From Pelistega sp. (lineage in GTDB: Bacteria; Pseudomonadota; Gammaproteobacteria; Burkholderiales; Burkholderiaceae_B): DNA of 64,000 bases. The notes under the pieces were generated by a model. That model saw only the letters and a program-made list of their open reading frames with translations. It was not told the DNA's origin and did no database searches. Every line of letters starts with the position of its first letter. Position 1 is the stretch's first letter. The translations under genes and the position numbers were made by a program. The stretch lies in contig JAUNUI010000006.1 in the NCBI GenBank assembly GCA_030538255.1, forward strand, positions 1 to 64,000, read 5' to 3'. Of the stretch, positions 36,805 to 46,967 are shown piece by piece.

Positions 36805-38106
36805 ATGAGTAAAGCCTTCGAAAAAGTAACCGCCATCCGTGGCATGAATGATATTCTGCCCGATACGAGTTGGCAATGGGAGCGATTAGAGCGCATCTTA
36901 AAAACCTGGTTAGCCCAGTATGCTTATCTGAATATGCGTACCCCAATTCTTGAGCAGACGCGCTTGTTTGCCCGTGGTATTGGTGAGGTTACGGATATTG
37001 TTGAGAAAGAGATGTACACCTTCAGTATGTCCAATGATAAGCAAGAAGCAGGGCAGTTGATGACCATGCGCCCTGAGTTTACGGCTGGTGTGGTTCGTGC
37101 AGCGATTGAACACAATATTACCTATGAGCGCCCGCAGCGTGTGTACTCAATGGGTCAGGTTTTTCGTCATGAGCGTCCGCAAAAAGGGCGTTATCGTCAG
37201 TTCCACCAAGTCTCAGTTGAAGCACTAGGTTTTGCTGGGCCTGATATTGATGCCGAGCAAATCATTATGTTGGCTCGCTTATGGAAGCTTTTAGGCTTGA
37301 AAGATATTCACCTTGAATTAAATTCTTTGGGTCAGGCTGCAGAGCGTCAAGCACATCGAGAGGCTTTGATTAAGCACTTAGAAGCGCATATTGATATTCT
37401 TGATGAAGACGGTAAGCGTCGTATGTATAGCAATCCATTGCGTGTATTGGATACGAAGAATCCTGCCATGCAAGAGATGGCGAATAATGCGCCTAAGCTA
37501 TTTGATTTTCTCGGTGAAGAGTCACTCGCGCACTTTAATGAAATTCGTGCCCGCTTAGACCAGGCAGGTATTGCTTATACAATTAATCCGCGCTTGGTGC
37601 GTGGCTTAGACTATTATAATTTGACGGTGTTCGAGTGGGTGACGACCAGCTTAGGCGCCCAAGGTACGGTGTGCGGTGGTGGGCGTTATGATGGCTTATT
37701 CGAGCTATTAGGCGGTAAAGCAACGCCAGCAGTAGGTTTTGGTTTAGGTTTAGAGCGTCTACTGGGTTTAATGGAATTAGAGAGCCAAGAGACAGCTCCT
37801 GCTGAAGCCGATATTTACATTGTGCATCAAGGTCTTGAGGCAGGGCGTCGCGCCACACAATTGGCCGAGCAGTGTCGTGATGCTAATTGGCGCGTCATTG
37901 TGCATGCGGGATCAGCCTCCTTCAAAGCACAATTTAAGCGCGCTGATTTTAGTGGGGCGAAAGTTGCCTTAATTCTAGGCGAGAGTGAAATTGAACACAA
38001 TACCATCGCAATTAAACCATTGCGTTTATCAGATGATGGTAAGATGTTGGATCAAGTTGTAGTTGCACAAACTGCATTAATTGAAGAATTAAAACAAAGG
38101 ATTTAA
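36805..38106 (+). CDS. hisS: Histidine-tRNA ligase
   Basis: HisS charges tRNA-His. The class II motifs are present: motif 2 in VYSMGQVFRHERPQKGRYRQFHQVSVE, the histidine-specific LVRGLDYYNLTVFEWVT, and motif 3 in GFGLGLERL. The C-terminal anticodon domain follows. At 433 residues it is full length. The shorter relative HisZ is encoded at 46968; HisS is told apart by its motifs and C-terminal domain. yfgM starts 5 bases after the stop. Confidence 0.97.
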   Translation: MSKAFEKVTAIRGMNDILPDTSWQWERLERILKTWLAQYAYLNMRTPILEQTRLFARGIGEVTDIVEKEMYTFSMSNDKQEAGQLMTMRPEFTAGVVRAAIEHNITYERPQRVYSMGQVFRHERPQKGRYRQFHQVSVEALGFAGPDIDAEQIIMLARLWKLLGLKDIHLELNSLGQAAERQAHREALIKHLEAHIDILDEDGKRRMYSNPLRVLDTKNPAMQEMANNAPKLFDFLGEESLAHFNEIRARLDQAGIAYTINPRLVRGLDYYNLTVFEWVTTSLGAQGTVCGGGRYDGLFELLGGKATPAVGFGLGLERLLGLMELESQETAPAEADIYIVHQGLEAGRRATQLAEQCRDANWRVIVHAGSASFKAQFKRADFSGAKVALILGESEIEHNTIAIKPLRLSDDGKMLDQVVVAQTALIEELKQRI

Positions 38107-38111
38107 GAAGC

Positions 38112-38750
38112 ATGGCATTTGACTTAGAAGAACAGGAAAAGATTGACGAACTCAAGGCATGGTGGAACCGCTTTGGGGGTCTTGTTTCTGGTGTTGCCAC
38201 CGTCATTATGTTAGCCATCTTAGGCTATTATGGTTGGAATTGGTATCAAGGTTATCAGTCACAGAAAGCCCTCGGTTATTACGATATTATCAATACTTCA
38301 GTGACAGCTCCTGATGAGAGTTCAGCGGCACGTATTATTGAAGCCAATGGCGTATTACAGAAAGATTATGGCAGCACGGTGTATGCACCCCGCGCGGCCT
38401 TATTAGCCTCTAAATTTTTCCTTGATATGGATAATGCCGCTGAAGCTGAAAAGCAACTGCAATGGGCAGTAACGCAGAAAACTGATGTAAGCTTAGTACC
38501 AGCGGCCCAGTTGCAATTGGCTACTGCGCTTGCGGACCAAGAGAAATACGATCAAGCATTAGCGCAATTAAACAATCCTCCAGCGGCTTTTAAAGCTTTA
38601 TTCTTAGATCGCCAAGGTGATATTTTAATTGCTCAAGGGAAAACCGCTGAAGCTGTAAAGAGTTGGCAAGAAGCTAAAGCAGCAGCAGGTCTTGATGATA
38701 GTTTAGTACGCACAGTAGATTTAAAAATTAGCGTTTTAGGTGGGGAGTAA
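38112..38750 (+). CDS. yfgM: YfgM, ancillary SecYEG translocon subunit
   Basis: YfgM is an inner-membrane protein whose periplasmic TPR domain works with PpiD at the translocon. A short acidic cytoplasmic segment precedes a membrane span at about 22-43, then TPR-like helices (APRAALLASKFFLDMDNAAEAEKQL, DRQGDILIAQGKTAEAVKSW). The length is 212 residues. The gene lies between hisS and bamB, as in E. coli and in Bordetella relatives. Confidence 0.92.
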   Translation: MAFDLEEQEKIDELKAWWNRFGGLVSGVATVIMLAILGYYGWNWYQGYQSQKALGYYDIINTSVTAPDESSAARIIEANGVLQKDYGSTVYAPRAALLASKFFLDMDNAAEAEKQLQWAVTQKTDVSLVPAAQLQLATALADQEKYDQALAQLNNPPAAFKALFLDRQGDILIAQGKTAEAVKSWQEAKAAAGLDDSLVRTVDLKISVLGGE

Positions 38751-38754
38751 AAAC

Positions 38755-39906
38755 ATGGCAAGATCGATGAAAGCACTTTGTTTAAGTCTTGGAGCAGCAT
38801 TAACATTATCTGCTTGCGGACTCTTTAGTAATGACAGTCGTTATGAACCTGTTGAGCTAACACAGTACGCCCAAACAGCGACAGGATCAATTGCGTGGAG
38901 CACCAATATTGGTAGCGGTAGTGGCTATGGTTTTGCACCACAAGTGACAACAGACTCGATTTTTGCCGCAACACCGGATGGCTCAGTTGCCCGTGTGAAC
39001 TCAGCGACGGGCGCGACCATGTGGCGTGTGAAGCTTGAGCAAGATTTAGCTGGTGGCGTGGGCGTAGGTGATGGTGTAGTTGCCGTGACTACGCGTAATG
39101 GTCAGGTGATTGCGTTGGATGCACAGAATGGTAATCAAGTCTGGGCGAGCCGTACCTCAACGATTGCAACAACCCCACCAGCCGTGGGCAATGGTGTTGT
39201 GGTTGTGCGTGCCGATGATTACCGAGTACAAGCGTACAACGTAACTGATGGTGCTTTATTGTGGAGCTATGTTCGTACCAATCCAGAACTTGCTTTGAAA
39301 ACCACCTCACGCATGGTGATGTTGCCTGGAGCGGTCGCCGTTGCGGTGCCCAGTGGTCGCTTGGTCGGATTGAATATTACGACGGGTCGCCCGATGTGGG
39401 AGATGATTGCAGCGAGCGTGCGCGGTCCAACCGACTTAGATAGCGTCACCGATGTTGTTGGTATGCCCGTCTTAACGGGTAATGAGGCATGCATGGCGAG
39501 TTATCAAGGCAATGTTTTATGCTATGGCATAACGCAAGCAGGCCCGCAATTACGTTGGGCACAGCCTTTTTCTAGCTCTGTCGGTATTGATTTAACAGAA
39601 AGTGCCTTATTGGGCGCTGCTGTTGATGGCAATGTGAGTGCCTTTAATCGTGCGAGTGGCGAAGTGCTTTGGTCAAATCAAACCTTGAAAAACCGAGGCC
39701 TAACGAATCCTGTTGTGCATAATAATTATGTCGTCGTGGCTGATTACGAAGGCTATGCACACTTCTTTAATTTTGCCAATGGTGATTTACAAGGTCGTGT
39801 CTCTTTAGGCAATAGTGACCCTGTTTTATCGCCTCTAGTTGCCGCACCGAATGGTGTAGTAGCACAGACAGGCAATGGTAATTTAGTTTTATTTGGTGTT
39901 CAGTGA
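38755..39906 (+). CDS. bamB: Outer-membrane assembly lipoprotein BamB
   Basis: BamB is the beta-propeller lipoprotein of the BAM complex that inserts outer-membrane proteins. The lipobox LSAC places the lipid at Cys21 when translation starts at ATG 38755 (383 residues). Repeated PQQ/WD-like blades are clear: [46 protein letters not shown]. Its stop overlaps the GTG start of der by 3 bases (GTGA). Confidence 0.95.
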   Translation: MARSMKALCLSLGAALTLSACGLFSNDSRYEPVELTQYAQTATGSIAWSTNIGSGSGYGFAPQVTTDSIFAATPDGSVARVNSATGATMWRVKLEQDLAGGVGVGDGVVAVTTRNGQVIALDAQNGNQVWASRTSTIATTPPAVGNGVVVVRADDYRVQAYNVTDGALLWSYVRTNPELALKTTSRMVMLPGAVAVAVPSGRLVGLNITTGRPMWEMIAASVRGPTDLDSVTDVVGMPVLTGNEACMASYQGNVLCYGITQAGPQLRWAQPFSSSVGIDLTESALLGAAVDGNVSAFNRASGEVLWSNQTLKNRGLTNPVVHNNYVVVADYEGYAHFFNFANGDLQGRVSLGNSDPVLSPLVAAPNGVVAQTGNGNLVLFGVQ

Positions 39907-41546
39907 AAATAACGAAGTTTAAACCTGTCGTCGCCTTAGTGGGGCGCCCGAACGTAGGTAAGTCAACACTTTTTAATCGCTTAACACGCTCGCGTAATGC
40001 CTTAGTGGCTGACTTCGCAGGCTTAACGCGCGATCGTCATTATGGCGAAGGGCGTGTTGGGCAGTATCCTTATTTAGTGATTGATACAGGCGGTTTTGAG
40101 CCGGTGGTGAAAACTGGCATCCTTAAAGAGATGGCACGCCAGACTGAGCAAGCAATTGCCGAGTCGGATATTGTTATTTTCTTGGTTGATGCCCGTGCGG
40201 GTGTGAATGCGCATGACCATGAAATCGCTGAGATGTTACGCCGTGCAGGACCTAAGATTATTCTGGCCGTGAATAAGGCCGAAGGGATGCAACATGGGCA
40301 AGCCGTAGCCGAGTTCTATGAGCTTGGCTTAGGTGAACCTGTGCCTATCTCGTCGGCCCATGGCGATGGTGTGGTTGATCTGATTGAGCATGCCTTAGCG
40401 ACGGTTGTTGACCCGTATATTGAAGAAGAGCAAGAGTCTGAGTTTGATCCTGATGAGGAATTAAGCGATGAAGAACTGGCTCAAGCGCTGGCTGAAGGCA
40501 CAGATGAGGCCGAGTTGGCCGCAGCTGACGTGCTTGCGGACGATGATGATGCGCTTGCTGATGATAGCGACGTCGAGTTCGCTGATAATAGTGATGAGAG
40601 TCCTGAGGGCGCTGAAGCTGAAGAGGGTGATGTTGAGCGCATGAGCAGCGCGGATGATGATACCTCTGATAATGGGCAGCAAGTGGCAGTAGTGGGAGCT
40701 GCTCAGGCTGAGAAGCCAGCGGATGGCTCACCATTCACTGATCATCGCATTAAGCTGGCGATTGTTGGCCGTCCGAATGTGGGTAAATCCACTTTGATCA
40801 ACACTATTCTCGGCGAAGAGCGGGTGATTGCTTTCGATATGCCTGGTACGACGCGCGATGCGATTGAAATCGATTTTGAACGTGGTGATAAGAAATACAC
40901 CCTGATTGACACTGCAGGTTTGCGTAAGCGCGGCAAGGTGTTCGAGACCATTGAGAAGTTCTCAGTGATTAAAACCTTACAAGCGATTGAAGCATGTAAT
41001 GTGGTAGTCCTTGTGTTGGATGCGCAGACAGAAATCTCTGATCAAGATGCTCATATTGCGGGTTTTATTCTTGAAAGCGGTCGTGCCCTTGTGGTGGCGA
41101 TTAATAAATGGGATGGCCTGGATGGCGATGAGCGTGATTGGATTACGCGAGAATTTGAACGCAAGTTGCGCTTCTTGTCTTTCGCTAAAGTGCATCATAT
41201 TTCAGCCTTAAAAGGGCATGGCATTAAAACTTTGATGAAATCGGTACATGAAGCCCATGCGGCAGCCTTCATCAAGCTATCAACGCCGAAATTAACCCGT
41301 GAGTTACATGCTGCGGTAGAGCAACAACCGCCTCCGCGCCATGGGATTTTCCGTCCGAAGATGCGTTATGCTCATCAAGGTGGTCAGAACCCACCATTAG
41401 TGATTGTGCATGGCAGTGGTTTGGATGGCGTGAGCGACTCTTATCGTCGTTATTTGGAATCCCGTTTTCGTCGTATTTTTAAACTGGATGGCACACCGAT
41501 GCGCATCGAGTTTAAGTCTTCACATAACCCTTATAAAGACAAGTAA
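39903..41546 (+). CDS. der: Ribosome-assembly GTPase Der (EngA) with a long acidic inter-domain insert
   Basis: Der has two tandem GTPase domains and a KH-like C-terminal domain and acts in 50S assembly. The P-loops are GRPNVGKST at 14-22 and again at 289-297. At 547 residues it is about 60-100 longer than usual. The excess is a strongly acidic linker at about 170-275, rich in Asp, Glu and Ala ([35 protein letters not shown]). The start is GTG. hisC starts immediately after the stop. The GTPase motifs are intact. Confidence 0.95.
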   Translation: MKITKFKPVVALVGRPNVGKSTLFNRLTRSRNALVADFAGLTRDRHYGEGRVGQYPYLVIDTGGFEPVVKTGILKEMARQTEQAIAESDIVIFLVDARAGVNAHDHEIAEMLRRAGPKIILAVNKAEGMQHGQAVAEFYELGLGEPVPISSAHGDGVVDLIEHALATVVDPYIEEEQESEFDPDEELSDEELAQALAEGTDEAELAAADVLADDDDALADDSDVEFADNSDESPEGAEAEEGDVERMSSADDDTSDNGQQVAVVGAAQAEKPADGSPFTDHRIKLAIVGRPNVGKSTLINTILGEERVIAFDMPGTTRDAIEIDFERGDKKYTLIDTAGLRKRGKVFETIEKFSVIKTLQAIEACNVVVLVLDAQTEISDQDAHIAGFILESGRALVVAINKWDGLDGDERDWITREFERKLRFLSFAKVHHISALKGHGIKTLMKSVHEAHAAAFIKLSTPKLTRELHAAVEQQPPPRHGIFRPKMRYAHQGGQNPPLVIVHGSGLDGVSDSYRRYLESRFRRIFKLDGTPMRIEFKSSHNPYKDK

Positions 41547-42632
41547 ATGAGTAAGTTTTGGAGTGATTTTGTTGCAGGCCTGACCCCTTATGTACCAGGT
41601 GAGCAACCACCAGAAGGGCTGTTTATTAAACTCAATAGTAATGAGTCACCCTATGAGCCTTCGCCAAAAGCCATCGCCGCCATGCAAGCGGCTGTGGCAC
41701 AAGGTTTAGCGCTCTACCCAGATTCAGAAGCAACGGCGGTGCGCCAAGCGGTAGCGAAGTACTACGGCTTGAGTGATGATCAGGTTTTTGTGGCGAATGG
41801 TTCGGATGAGTCATTAGCGCATACCTTCCAAGGTTTGTTCCGTCGTGGCAATAAGAAAATCTTATTCCCAAGCATTACTTATAGCTTTTACCCAGTTTAC
41901 GCCAAGCTGTTCCAAGTGCCTTTTGAACAAGTACCCTTGGCAGCGGATTACAGCATTGATTTAGCGCCTTATTTAGCGGCTAAGCCAGAAGAAGTGAGTG
42001 CGATTATTTTCGCGAACCCGAATGCGCCCACGAGTATGCAGTTGGAATTGGCGCAGATTGAGCAACTATTGCAAGCACAGCCGGATATTTTAATCGTGGT
42101 CGATGAGGCTTACGTCGATTTCGGTGGCACCAGTGCTGTGGGTTTGATTGCAAAATATACGAACTTATTAGTGATTCAAACTGTCTCTAAGTCGCGTTCA
42201 TTAGCAGGTATTCGCGTTGGCTTTGCCTTGGGTCAGGCTGAGTTATTACAAGCTTTGATTCGTGTGAAAAATAGTTTTAACTCCTATCCTGTAGACCGTA
42301 TTGCACAAGCAGGGGCGATTGCCGCTTTTGAGGACGAAGAGCATTTTAATCAGACGCGCCAGAAAATTATCACTTCACGTGAATACTTGGAGCGTGAGGT
42401 ACGCGCTTTAGGCTTTGAAGTACTGCCTTCGAAAACGAATTTTATTTTTATGCGTCACCCAGAGTTAGATGCGGCTGCGATTGCGGCGGCTTTGCGTGAA
42501 CGACTCATCTTAGTACGTCATTTTAAACAAGATCCGATTATGCAATTCTTGCGTGTAACCATCGGTACACAAGAAAATTGCGAAATTTTAGTAAAAAACT
42601 TGTCTGAAATACTATCTAAGGGTATGATTTAG
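41547..42632 (+). CDS. hisC: Histidinol-phosphate aminotransferase
   Basis: HisC makes L-histidinol phosphate in histidine synthesis; it is a fold-type I PLP enzyme. The PLP-binding Lys215 is in TVSKSRSLAGIRVGFALG, with the conserved Asp and Tyr in VVDEAYVDFGG and the N-terminal LNSNESPYEPSP. The length is 361 residues. It directly abuts der (TAAATG) and precedes hfq by 98 bases. Confidence 0.94.
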   Translation: MSKFWSDFVAGLTPYVPGEQPPEGLFIKLNSNESPYEPSPKAIAAMQAAVAQGLALYPDSEATAVRQAVAKYYGLSDDQVFVANGSDESLAHTFQGLFRRGNKKILFPSITYSFYPVYAKLFQVPFEQVPLAADYSIDLAPYLAAKPEEVSAIIFANPNAPTSMQLELAQIEQLLQAQPDILIVVDEAYVDFGGTSAVGLIAKYTNLLVIQTVSKSRSLAGIRVGFALGQAELLQALIRVKNSFNSYPVDRIAQAGAIAAFEDEEHFNQTRQKIITSREYLEREVRALGFEVLPSKTNFIFMRHPELDAAAIAAALRERLILVRHFKQDPIMQFLRVTIGTQENCEILVKNLSEILSKGMI

Positions 42633-42730
42633 CATAAACCCAGATTGGTTGCGGTACAGCATATTTTTTATTTGCTGACCCGTGATGTAAATCAACACTT
42701 TAATACACCTATAATAATGGAGCTTCATCA

Positions 42731-42967
42731 ATGAGCACTAAAGGACAATCATTACAAGATCCTTTCCTTAACGCCTTACGTAAAGAACATGTACCCGTTT
42801 CAATTTATTTAGTGAACGGCATTAAACTACAAGGCCAGATCGAATCGTTTGACCAGTACGTCGTATTGTTACGCAATACGGTTACTCAGATGGTTTATAA
42901 ACATGCGATTTCAACTGTGGTTCCTGCTCGCGCAGTGAATTTCCCACAAGAAACAACAGAAGAATAA
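42731..42967 (+). CDS. hfq: RNA-binding protein Hfq
   Basis: Hfq is the hexameric Sm-like chaperone that pairs small RNAs with mRNAs. The Sm1 ([35 protein letters not shown]) and Sm2 (MVYKHAIS) motifs are canonical. The length is 78 residues with only a short C-terminal tail, as usual in betaproteobacteria. A terminator follows at 42999, yet hflX, hflK and hflC follow as in the classic hfq-hflX-hflKC cluster. Confidence 0.98.
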   Translation: MSTKGQSLQDPFLNALRKEHVPVSIYLVNGIKLQGQIESFDQYVVLLRNTVTQMVYKHAISTVVPARAVNFPQETTEE

Positions 42968-42998
42968 GCAGTTTGATTCCACTGGTATCTTTTTTTTC

Positions 42999-43035
42999 AA
43001 ATGCCCACTCGTTGCTGCGAGAGGGCATTTTGTTC
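42999..43035 (+). terminator. Terminator between hfq and hflX
   Basis: AAATGCCC-A-CTC (42999-43010) pairs with GAG-A-GGGCATTT (43019-43030) with one A-A mismatch, followed by TGTTC and a short T stretch. It may be leaky, allowing read-through into hflX. Confidence 0.65.
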
Positions 43036-43181
43036 TTTAAGCCTAGCTTATTAGTACTTACAGCTAATACAGTTGATTCAGTGCGTGCTGCTAAACCACG
43101 CTATATAGTGAATTTAGCTCAGTCCACAATGAACGTGCAGACTGTCGAAGAACGAACACATACATACAGAGCAACAAGTCT

Positions 43182-44285
43182 ATGCGTGCAATAATTATTA
43201 GTGTTGACTTCGGCTCACCCGATCATCAAGCCCATGCCGATGAGTTCACCATGTTAGCGCAAGGTGCTGGGGCGGAAATCCTTGCTACTGTCATTGCTAG
43301 GCGGGATCGTCCCGATGCGAAGTTTTTTATTGGCTCTGGCAAGGTTGATGAAGCTAAATTAGTGGCTGAGACCCATGGTGCTGAGATTGTCTTGTTTGAC
43401 CAAGCCTTAAGTCCCGCACAGCAACGTAACTTAGAACGTGCTTTTAACTTACGGGTGATTGACCGTGTTACCTTGATTCTGGATATCTTTGCTTTAAGAG
43501 CCAAGAGCCACGAGGGTAAATTACAAGTTGAATTGGCACAATTGCAACACCTGACGACACGCCTAACTCGCTTGTGGACGCACTTGGAGCGTCAGCAAGG
43601 CGGTATCGGTATGCGTGGTCCAGGTGAGTCTCAGTTAGAGATGGACAAGCGGATGATTGGCGATAAGGTGAGAACCTTACGTGAGCGCTTACGTAAGGTG
43701 GAACGTCAACGTACCACTCAACGGCGTGCCCGCAGTCGCTCAAACACCTTATCTGTTTCCTTAGTAGGCTATACCAATGCGGGCAAATCTACGCTTTTTA
43801 ATGCCTTAACCCGTGCAGGTGCTTATGCAGCAGACCAATTATTTGCTACATTAGACACCACAACGCGACGGATTTGGCTTGAAAATGCTGGACAAGTCAC
43901 CATTTCAGATACAGTGGGTTTTATTCGTGAGTTGCCAACGACCTTAATTGCGGCCTTTAAAGCGACACTTGAGGAAACTGTACATGCCGATTTATTGCTT
44001 CATGTTATCGATGCATCGAGTCCACAACGCGATGAGCAGATATTTGAAGTAAATAAAGTATTACAGGAGATTAACGCTCAAGACATACCCACTATTCTCG
44101 TTTACAATAAGATAGATTTGGCCGGCTATGAGCCTAAGGTCGACATTGATGATGCTGGTAAGGTCGTCAGAGTTTACGTGAGTGCGCAAGAGCGTACCGG
44201 TTTAGATGGTTTACGCGCAGCCATTGCGCAAGCCAAAATTGATATTTTAGGAAACAATGAAGTTGAGACTTTCGAAGATTTTTAA
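43182..44285 (+). CDS. hflX: Ribosome-splitting GTPase HflX
   Basis: HflX dissociates stalled ribosomes. The N-terminal glycine-rich nucleotide-binding domain (KFFIGSGKVDE, MRGPGESQLEMDKR) precedes the GTPase domain with G1 GYTNAGKST at about 196-204 and the NKIDL specificity motif. The length is 367 residues. Its 3' end overlaps the chosen hflK start by 29 bases. Confidence 0.96.
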   Translation: MRAIIISVDFGSPDHQAHADEFTMLAQGAGAEILATVIARRDRPDAKFFIGSGKVDEAKLVAETHGAEIVLFDQALSPAQQRNLERAFNLRVIDRVTLILDIFALRAKSHEGKLQVELAQLQHLTTRLTRLWTHLERQQGGIGMRGPGESQLEMDKRMIGDKVRTLRERLRKVERQRTTQRRARSRSNTLSVSLVGYTNAGKSTLFNALTRAGAYAADQLFATLDTTTRRIWLENAGQVTISDTVGFIRELPTTLIAAFKATLEETVHADLLLHVIDASSPQRDEQIFEVNKVLQEINAQDIPTILVYNKIDLAGYEPKVDIDDAGKVVRVYVSAQERTGLDGLRAAIAQAKIDILGNNEVETFEDF

Positions 44286-45654
44286 TTTAAATGATCCAGG
44301 TTGGGGGCGCGGTGGCGGCTCCAATGATCAGGAACCCCGAGGCTCTGATGAGCGACCGCCTTCACGACCACATCGTCGCCCACCTAATAATCAAGGCGGC
44401 AATCCACCCGATTTAGATCAGGTCATTGCTGATCTGTCTAAGCGCTTGAAATCCGTGTTCGGTGGCAAGGGTGGCGGCGGTGGTAATAATCGCGATCCCT
44501 TTAATCAAAACAATAACACACCACGTCGCCAAGGACCATCGCCACGCTTCGCGAAGTTTGGCATTATCTTTGTGATTATTGGTGCCTTATTGCTTTGGTT
44601 AGCCAGTGGCTTTTTCATCGTTCGCGAAGGTCAAGTCGGTATTGTGACCCAATTTGGTAAATACAACCGTACCGTAAGTCCAGGTTTCCAATGGCATGTA
44701 CCAAGTCCAATTGAGAGTGTGGAATTGGTGGATATTTCGCGTGTGCGTTCATTCTCGGTCGGTTATCGTGATAGCGCCCGTAATAAGGTTCTACCTGAAG
44801 CCTTGATGCTGACGGAAGACGAGAATATCGTTGATGTGCAGTTTGATGTACAGTATCGTCTTAAAGCCGATATGAATCTTGAGCAAGGTCGTCATAGCGC
44901 AGCAGCTGATTACTTATTCCAGACAGTGTCACCTGATGAAGCTGTGCGTCAAGCCGCTGAGACAGCGATGCGAGAAGTGGTGGGTAAGCAATCGATGAAC
45001 CGTATTTTGTACGAGAGTCGTACCCAAGCAGCGATTGATGTGCGCATTCTGATGCAACAGATTCTTGATCGTTACCGTACTGGTATTGATGTGATTACGG
45101 TGGCGATTCAGAACGTTCAACCACCAGAGCAAGTGCAAGCGGCTTTCGAAGATGCCATTAAAGCGGGTCAGGATAATGAGCGTCAGAAGAACGAAGGTCA
45201 TGCTTACGCCAGTAAAGTTATCCCTGAGGCACGCGGTCAAGCACAACGTATTGTGCAAGATGCCGAGGGTTATAAAGCCCGCGTAATCGGTGAGGCACGG
45301 GGTGGAGCAGAACGCTTTACCAGTGTTGAGCGTGAATACAGTCAAGCACCAGCGATTACGCGTGAGCGTATGTATATCTCAACGATTGAAGATGTCTACG
45401 CGAATGCTTCTAAAGTGATGATTGATACAGCAGGCGGTAATAATATGATTTACCTACCTGTCGATAAACTTATTGAACAAAGTAGTAGTGCTGTGAATCG
45501 TAGTAATACCTATACTCCTTCCGCGACAACGAACAGTAGCAATAGCAATACCATGAGTAATACCAGTGCAAGCGGTAGCGCTAGCACCAGTAATGCGACA
45601 GGCGAGCTATCACGTGATCGCAATGCCTTTCCACGTACGCGACCAGGTCAATAG
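44257..45654 (+). CDS. hflK: HflK subunit of the HflKC complex
   Basis: HflK and HflC form a large SPFH-domain assembly in the inner membrane that encloses and controls the FtsH protease. A Gly/Pro/Arg-rich N-terminus (NDPGWGRGGG) precedes a membrane span (IIFVIIGALLLWLASGFFIV, about residues 98-122) and the SPFH domain. The C-terminal tail is Ser/Asn/Thr-rich. The start at 44257 overlaps hflX but gives the expected LNDPGWG beginning; no other ATG in frame fits. The length is 465 residues. Confidence 0.93.
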   Translation: MKLRLSKIFNLNDPGWGRGGGSNDQEPRGSDERPPSRPHRRPPNNQGGNPPDLDQVIADLSKRLKSVFGGKGGGGGNNRDPFNQNNNTPRRQGPSPRFAKFGIIFVIIGALLLWLASGFFIVREGQVGIVTQFGKYNRTVSPGFQWHVPSPIESVELVDISRVRSFSVGYRDSARNKVLPEALMLTEDENIVDVQFDVQYRLKADMNLEQGRHSAAADYLFQTVSPDEAVRQAAETAMREVVGKQSMNRILYESRTQAAIDVRILMQQILDRYRTGIDVITVAIQNVQPPEQVQAAFEDAIKAGQDNERQKNEGHAYASKVIPEARGQAQRIVQDAEGYKARVIGEARGGAERFTSVEREYSQAPAITRERMYISTIEDVYANASKVMIDTAGGNNMIYLPVDKLIEQSSSAVNRSNTYTPSATTNSSNSNTMSNTSASGSASTSNATGELSRDRNAFPRTRPGQ

Positions 45655-45664
45655 GAGTTAAATA

Positions 45665-46540
45665 ATGAATCGTTCTACAATATTAGTTATTCTCTTGGCC
45701 TTGGTAGCTTGGCTTGGATCTTCGATGATGTTTATCGTCGGCGAACGTAATTATGCACTTGTCTTTAAATTAGGTGAGTGGCAGCGCACGGTTACCGAAC
45801 CAGGTCTGTATTTCAAGATGCCATCACCCTTACAGAACGTGGTGTTCTTAGATAAGCGCATTCAAACCATTGAATCAGGCGATACCGAGCGTATCCAGAC
45901 CTCAGAGAAGAAAAACTTGATTATTGACTCCTACATTAAGTGGCGCATTCAAAATCCATTACAGTTTTACATCTCTTTTGGTTCGAACACCGCTGCTGCA
46001 CAGAACCGTTTGAACGCGCAGATTCGTGATGCCCTTAACGCCTCGGTCAATACCCGTACCGTGCGTGCTGTGGTGTCGCAAGAGCGTGATGTGGTGATGG
46101 CAGAAATTCTACAGAACGTTGAAGAGCGCGCTAAGCCACTTGGTATTGAAGTGGTTGACGTACGCTTGAAGCGTATTGAGTTTTCGCAAGAGGTATCGGA
46201 TTCGGTGTACTCACGTATGCAGGCTGAACGTAAACAAGAGGCCAATAGCCTACGTGCGAACGGTGCAGCTGAAAGCGAAACCATTCGTGCGGATGCTGAT
46301 CGCCGAGTGCAAGAAGAATTAGCGACGGCGAATGCTAAAGCCCAAGCTATCCGCGGTGAGGGTGAAGCTGAAGCGACCAAGATTTATGCCCAAGCCTTCA
46401 ATAAGAACCCAGACTTCTATAGCTTCTACAATAGCATGAATGCCTATCGTAATGTGTTCTCATCGAAGAGCGATTTATTGGTGGTGGACCCAGAGTCGGA
46501 TTTCTTCCGCTTCTTTAATCAATCATCGGGTACGCGTTAA
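45665..46540 (+). CDS. hflC: HflC subunit of the HflKC complex
   Basis: HflC is the partner of HflK. It has an N-terminal signal-anchor span (about residues 4-24), an SPFH domain beginning FIVGERNYALVFKLGEW, and the Ala/Glu-rich coiled coil (AESETIRADADRRVQEELATANAKAQAIRG). The length is 291 residues. It follows hflK by 10 bases and closes the operon at a terminator (46633). Confidence 0.96.
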   Translation: MNRSTILVILLALVAWLGSSMMFIVGERNYALVFKLGEWQRTVTEPGLYFKMPSPLQNVVFLDKRIQTIESGDTERIQTSEKKNLIIDSYIKWRIQNPLQFYISFGSNTAAAQNRLNAQIRDALNASVNTRTVRAVVSQERDVVMAEILQNVEERAKPLGIEVVDVRLKRIEFSQEVSDSVYSRMQAERKQEANSLRANGAAESETIRADADRRVQEELATANAKAQAIRGEGEAEATKIYAQAFNKNPDFYSFYNSMNAYRNVFSSKSDLLVVDPESDFFRFFNQSSGTR

Positions 46541-46632
46541 GGCAGGCGCCAAGGACAAGTGTTGCTAAGTTTAATAGCGTGCTATTGCACAAGGTAGTAA
46601 ATTAGGCAGAAGTCCATGCGCAACAGATGAAG

Positions 46633-46664
46633 ATCCGTACTTGTTCTTGCAAGTGCGGATTTTT
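46633..46664 (+). terminator. Terminator of hflKC
   Basis: ATCCGTACTTG (46633-46643) pairs with CAAGTGCGGAT (46650-46660) through one G-T pair and is followed by TTTT. Confidence 0.8.
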
Positions 46665-46700
46665 CACATTGAAACAGTGCTTTATGTAAATTCACTTAAT

Positions 46701-46807
46701 AAGTAAAAGGCGCTAGTGAAGTAAAGGCGCTAGTGAAGTAAAAGGCGATATCTAAATTAAAGATGTTAGTGAAGTAAAAGGCGCTCGCTAAAGAAAAGGT
46801 GCAGCGC
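46701..46807. repeat. Six tandem copies of an 18-bp repeat
   Basis: Units beginning AAGTAAAAGGCGCTAGTG occur at 46701, 46719 (17 bases), 46736, 46754, 46772 and 46790, decaying to the right. They lie between the hflKC terminator and the hisZ promoter. The 427-base gap 46541-46967 contains this array, the terminator, the promoter and the leader hairpin, and no gene. Confidence 0.85.
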
Positions 46808-46847
46808 GAATAAACCGCAGAGACTTTTTTCAAAGCGGTGCTTTGAC

Positions 46848-46875
46848 TTGTTACTCCCTGTATATTTGCTATAAT
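46848..46875 (+). promoter_or_regulatory. Promoter of hisZ
   Basis: TTGTTA (46848-46853) and an extended -10 TGCTATAAT (TATAAT at 46870-46875) are 16 bases apart, a good match to the vegetative consensus. Confidence 0.7.
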
Positions 46876-46903
46876 GCACTGTAAGTTACGAAAAGAAATT
46901 TCT

Positions 46904-46942
46904 AATGCGACCTGCATGCTTACGCGCGAGGTCGCATTTTTT
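46904..46942 (+). terminator. Attenuator-like hairpin in the hisZ leader
   Basis: AATGCGACCT (46904-46913) pairs perfectly with AGGTCGCATT (46929-46938) and the T run continues to 46942. It lies after the promoter and 25 bases before the hisZ start, so transcripts must read through it. An in-frame ATG (46905) lies in the stem. Confidence 0.65.
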
Positions 46943-46967
46943 ACGTGTATTTTTAACGTCTAGACTC

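Noticed and set aside
42973..43194. ORF of 73 codons between hfq and hflX
   Set aside because: It runs through the hfq terminator hairpin and overlaps the hflX start in another frame; no recognisable domain.
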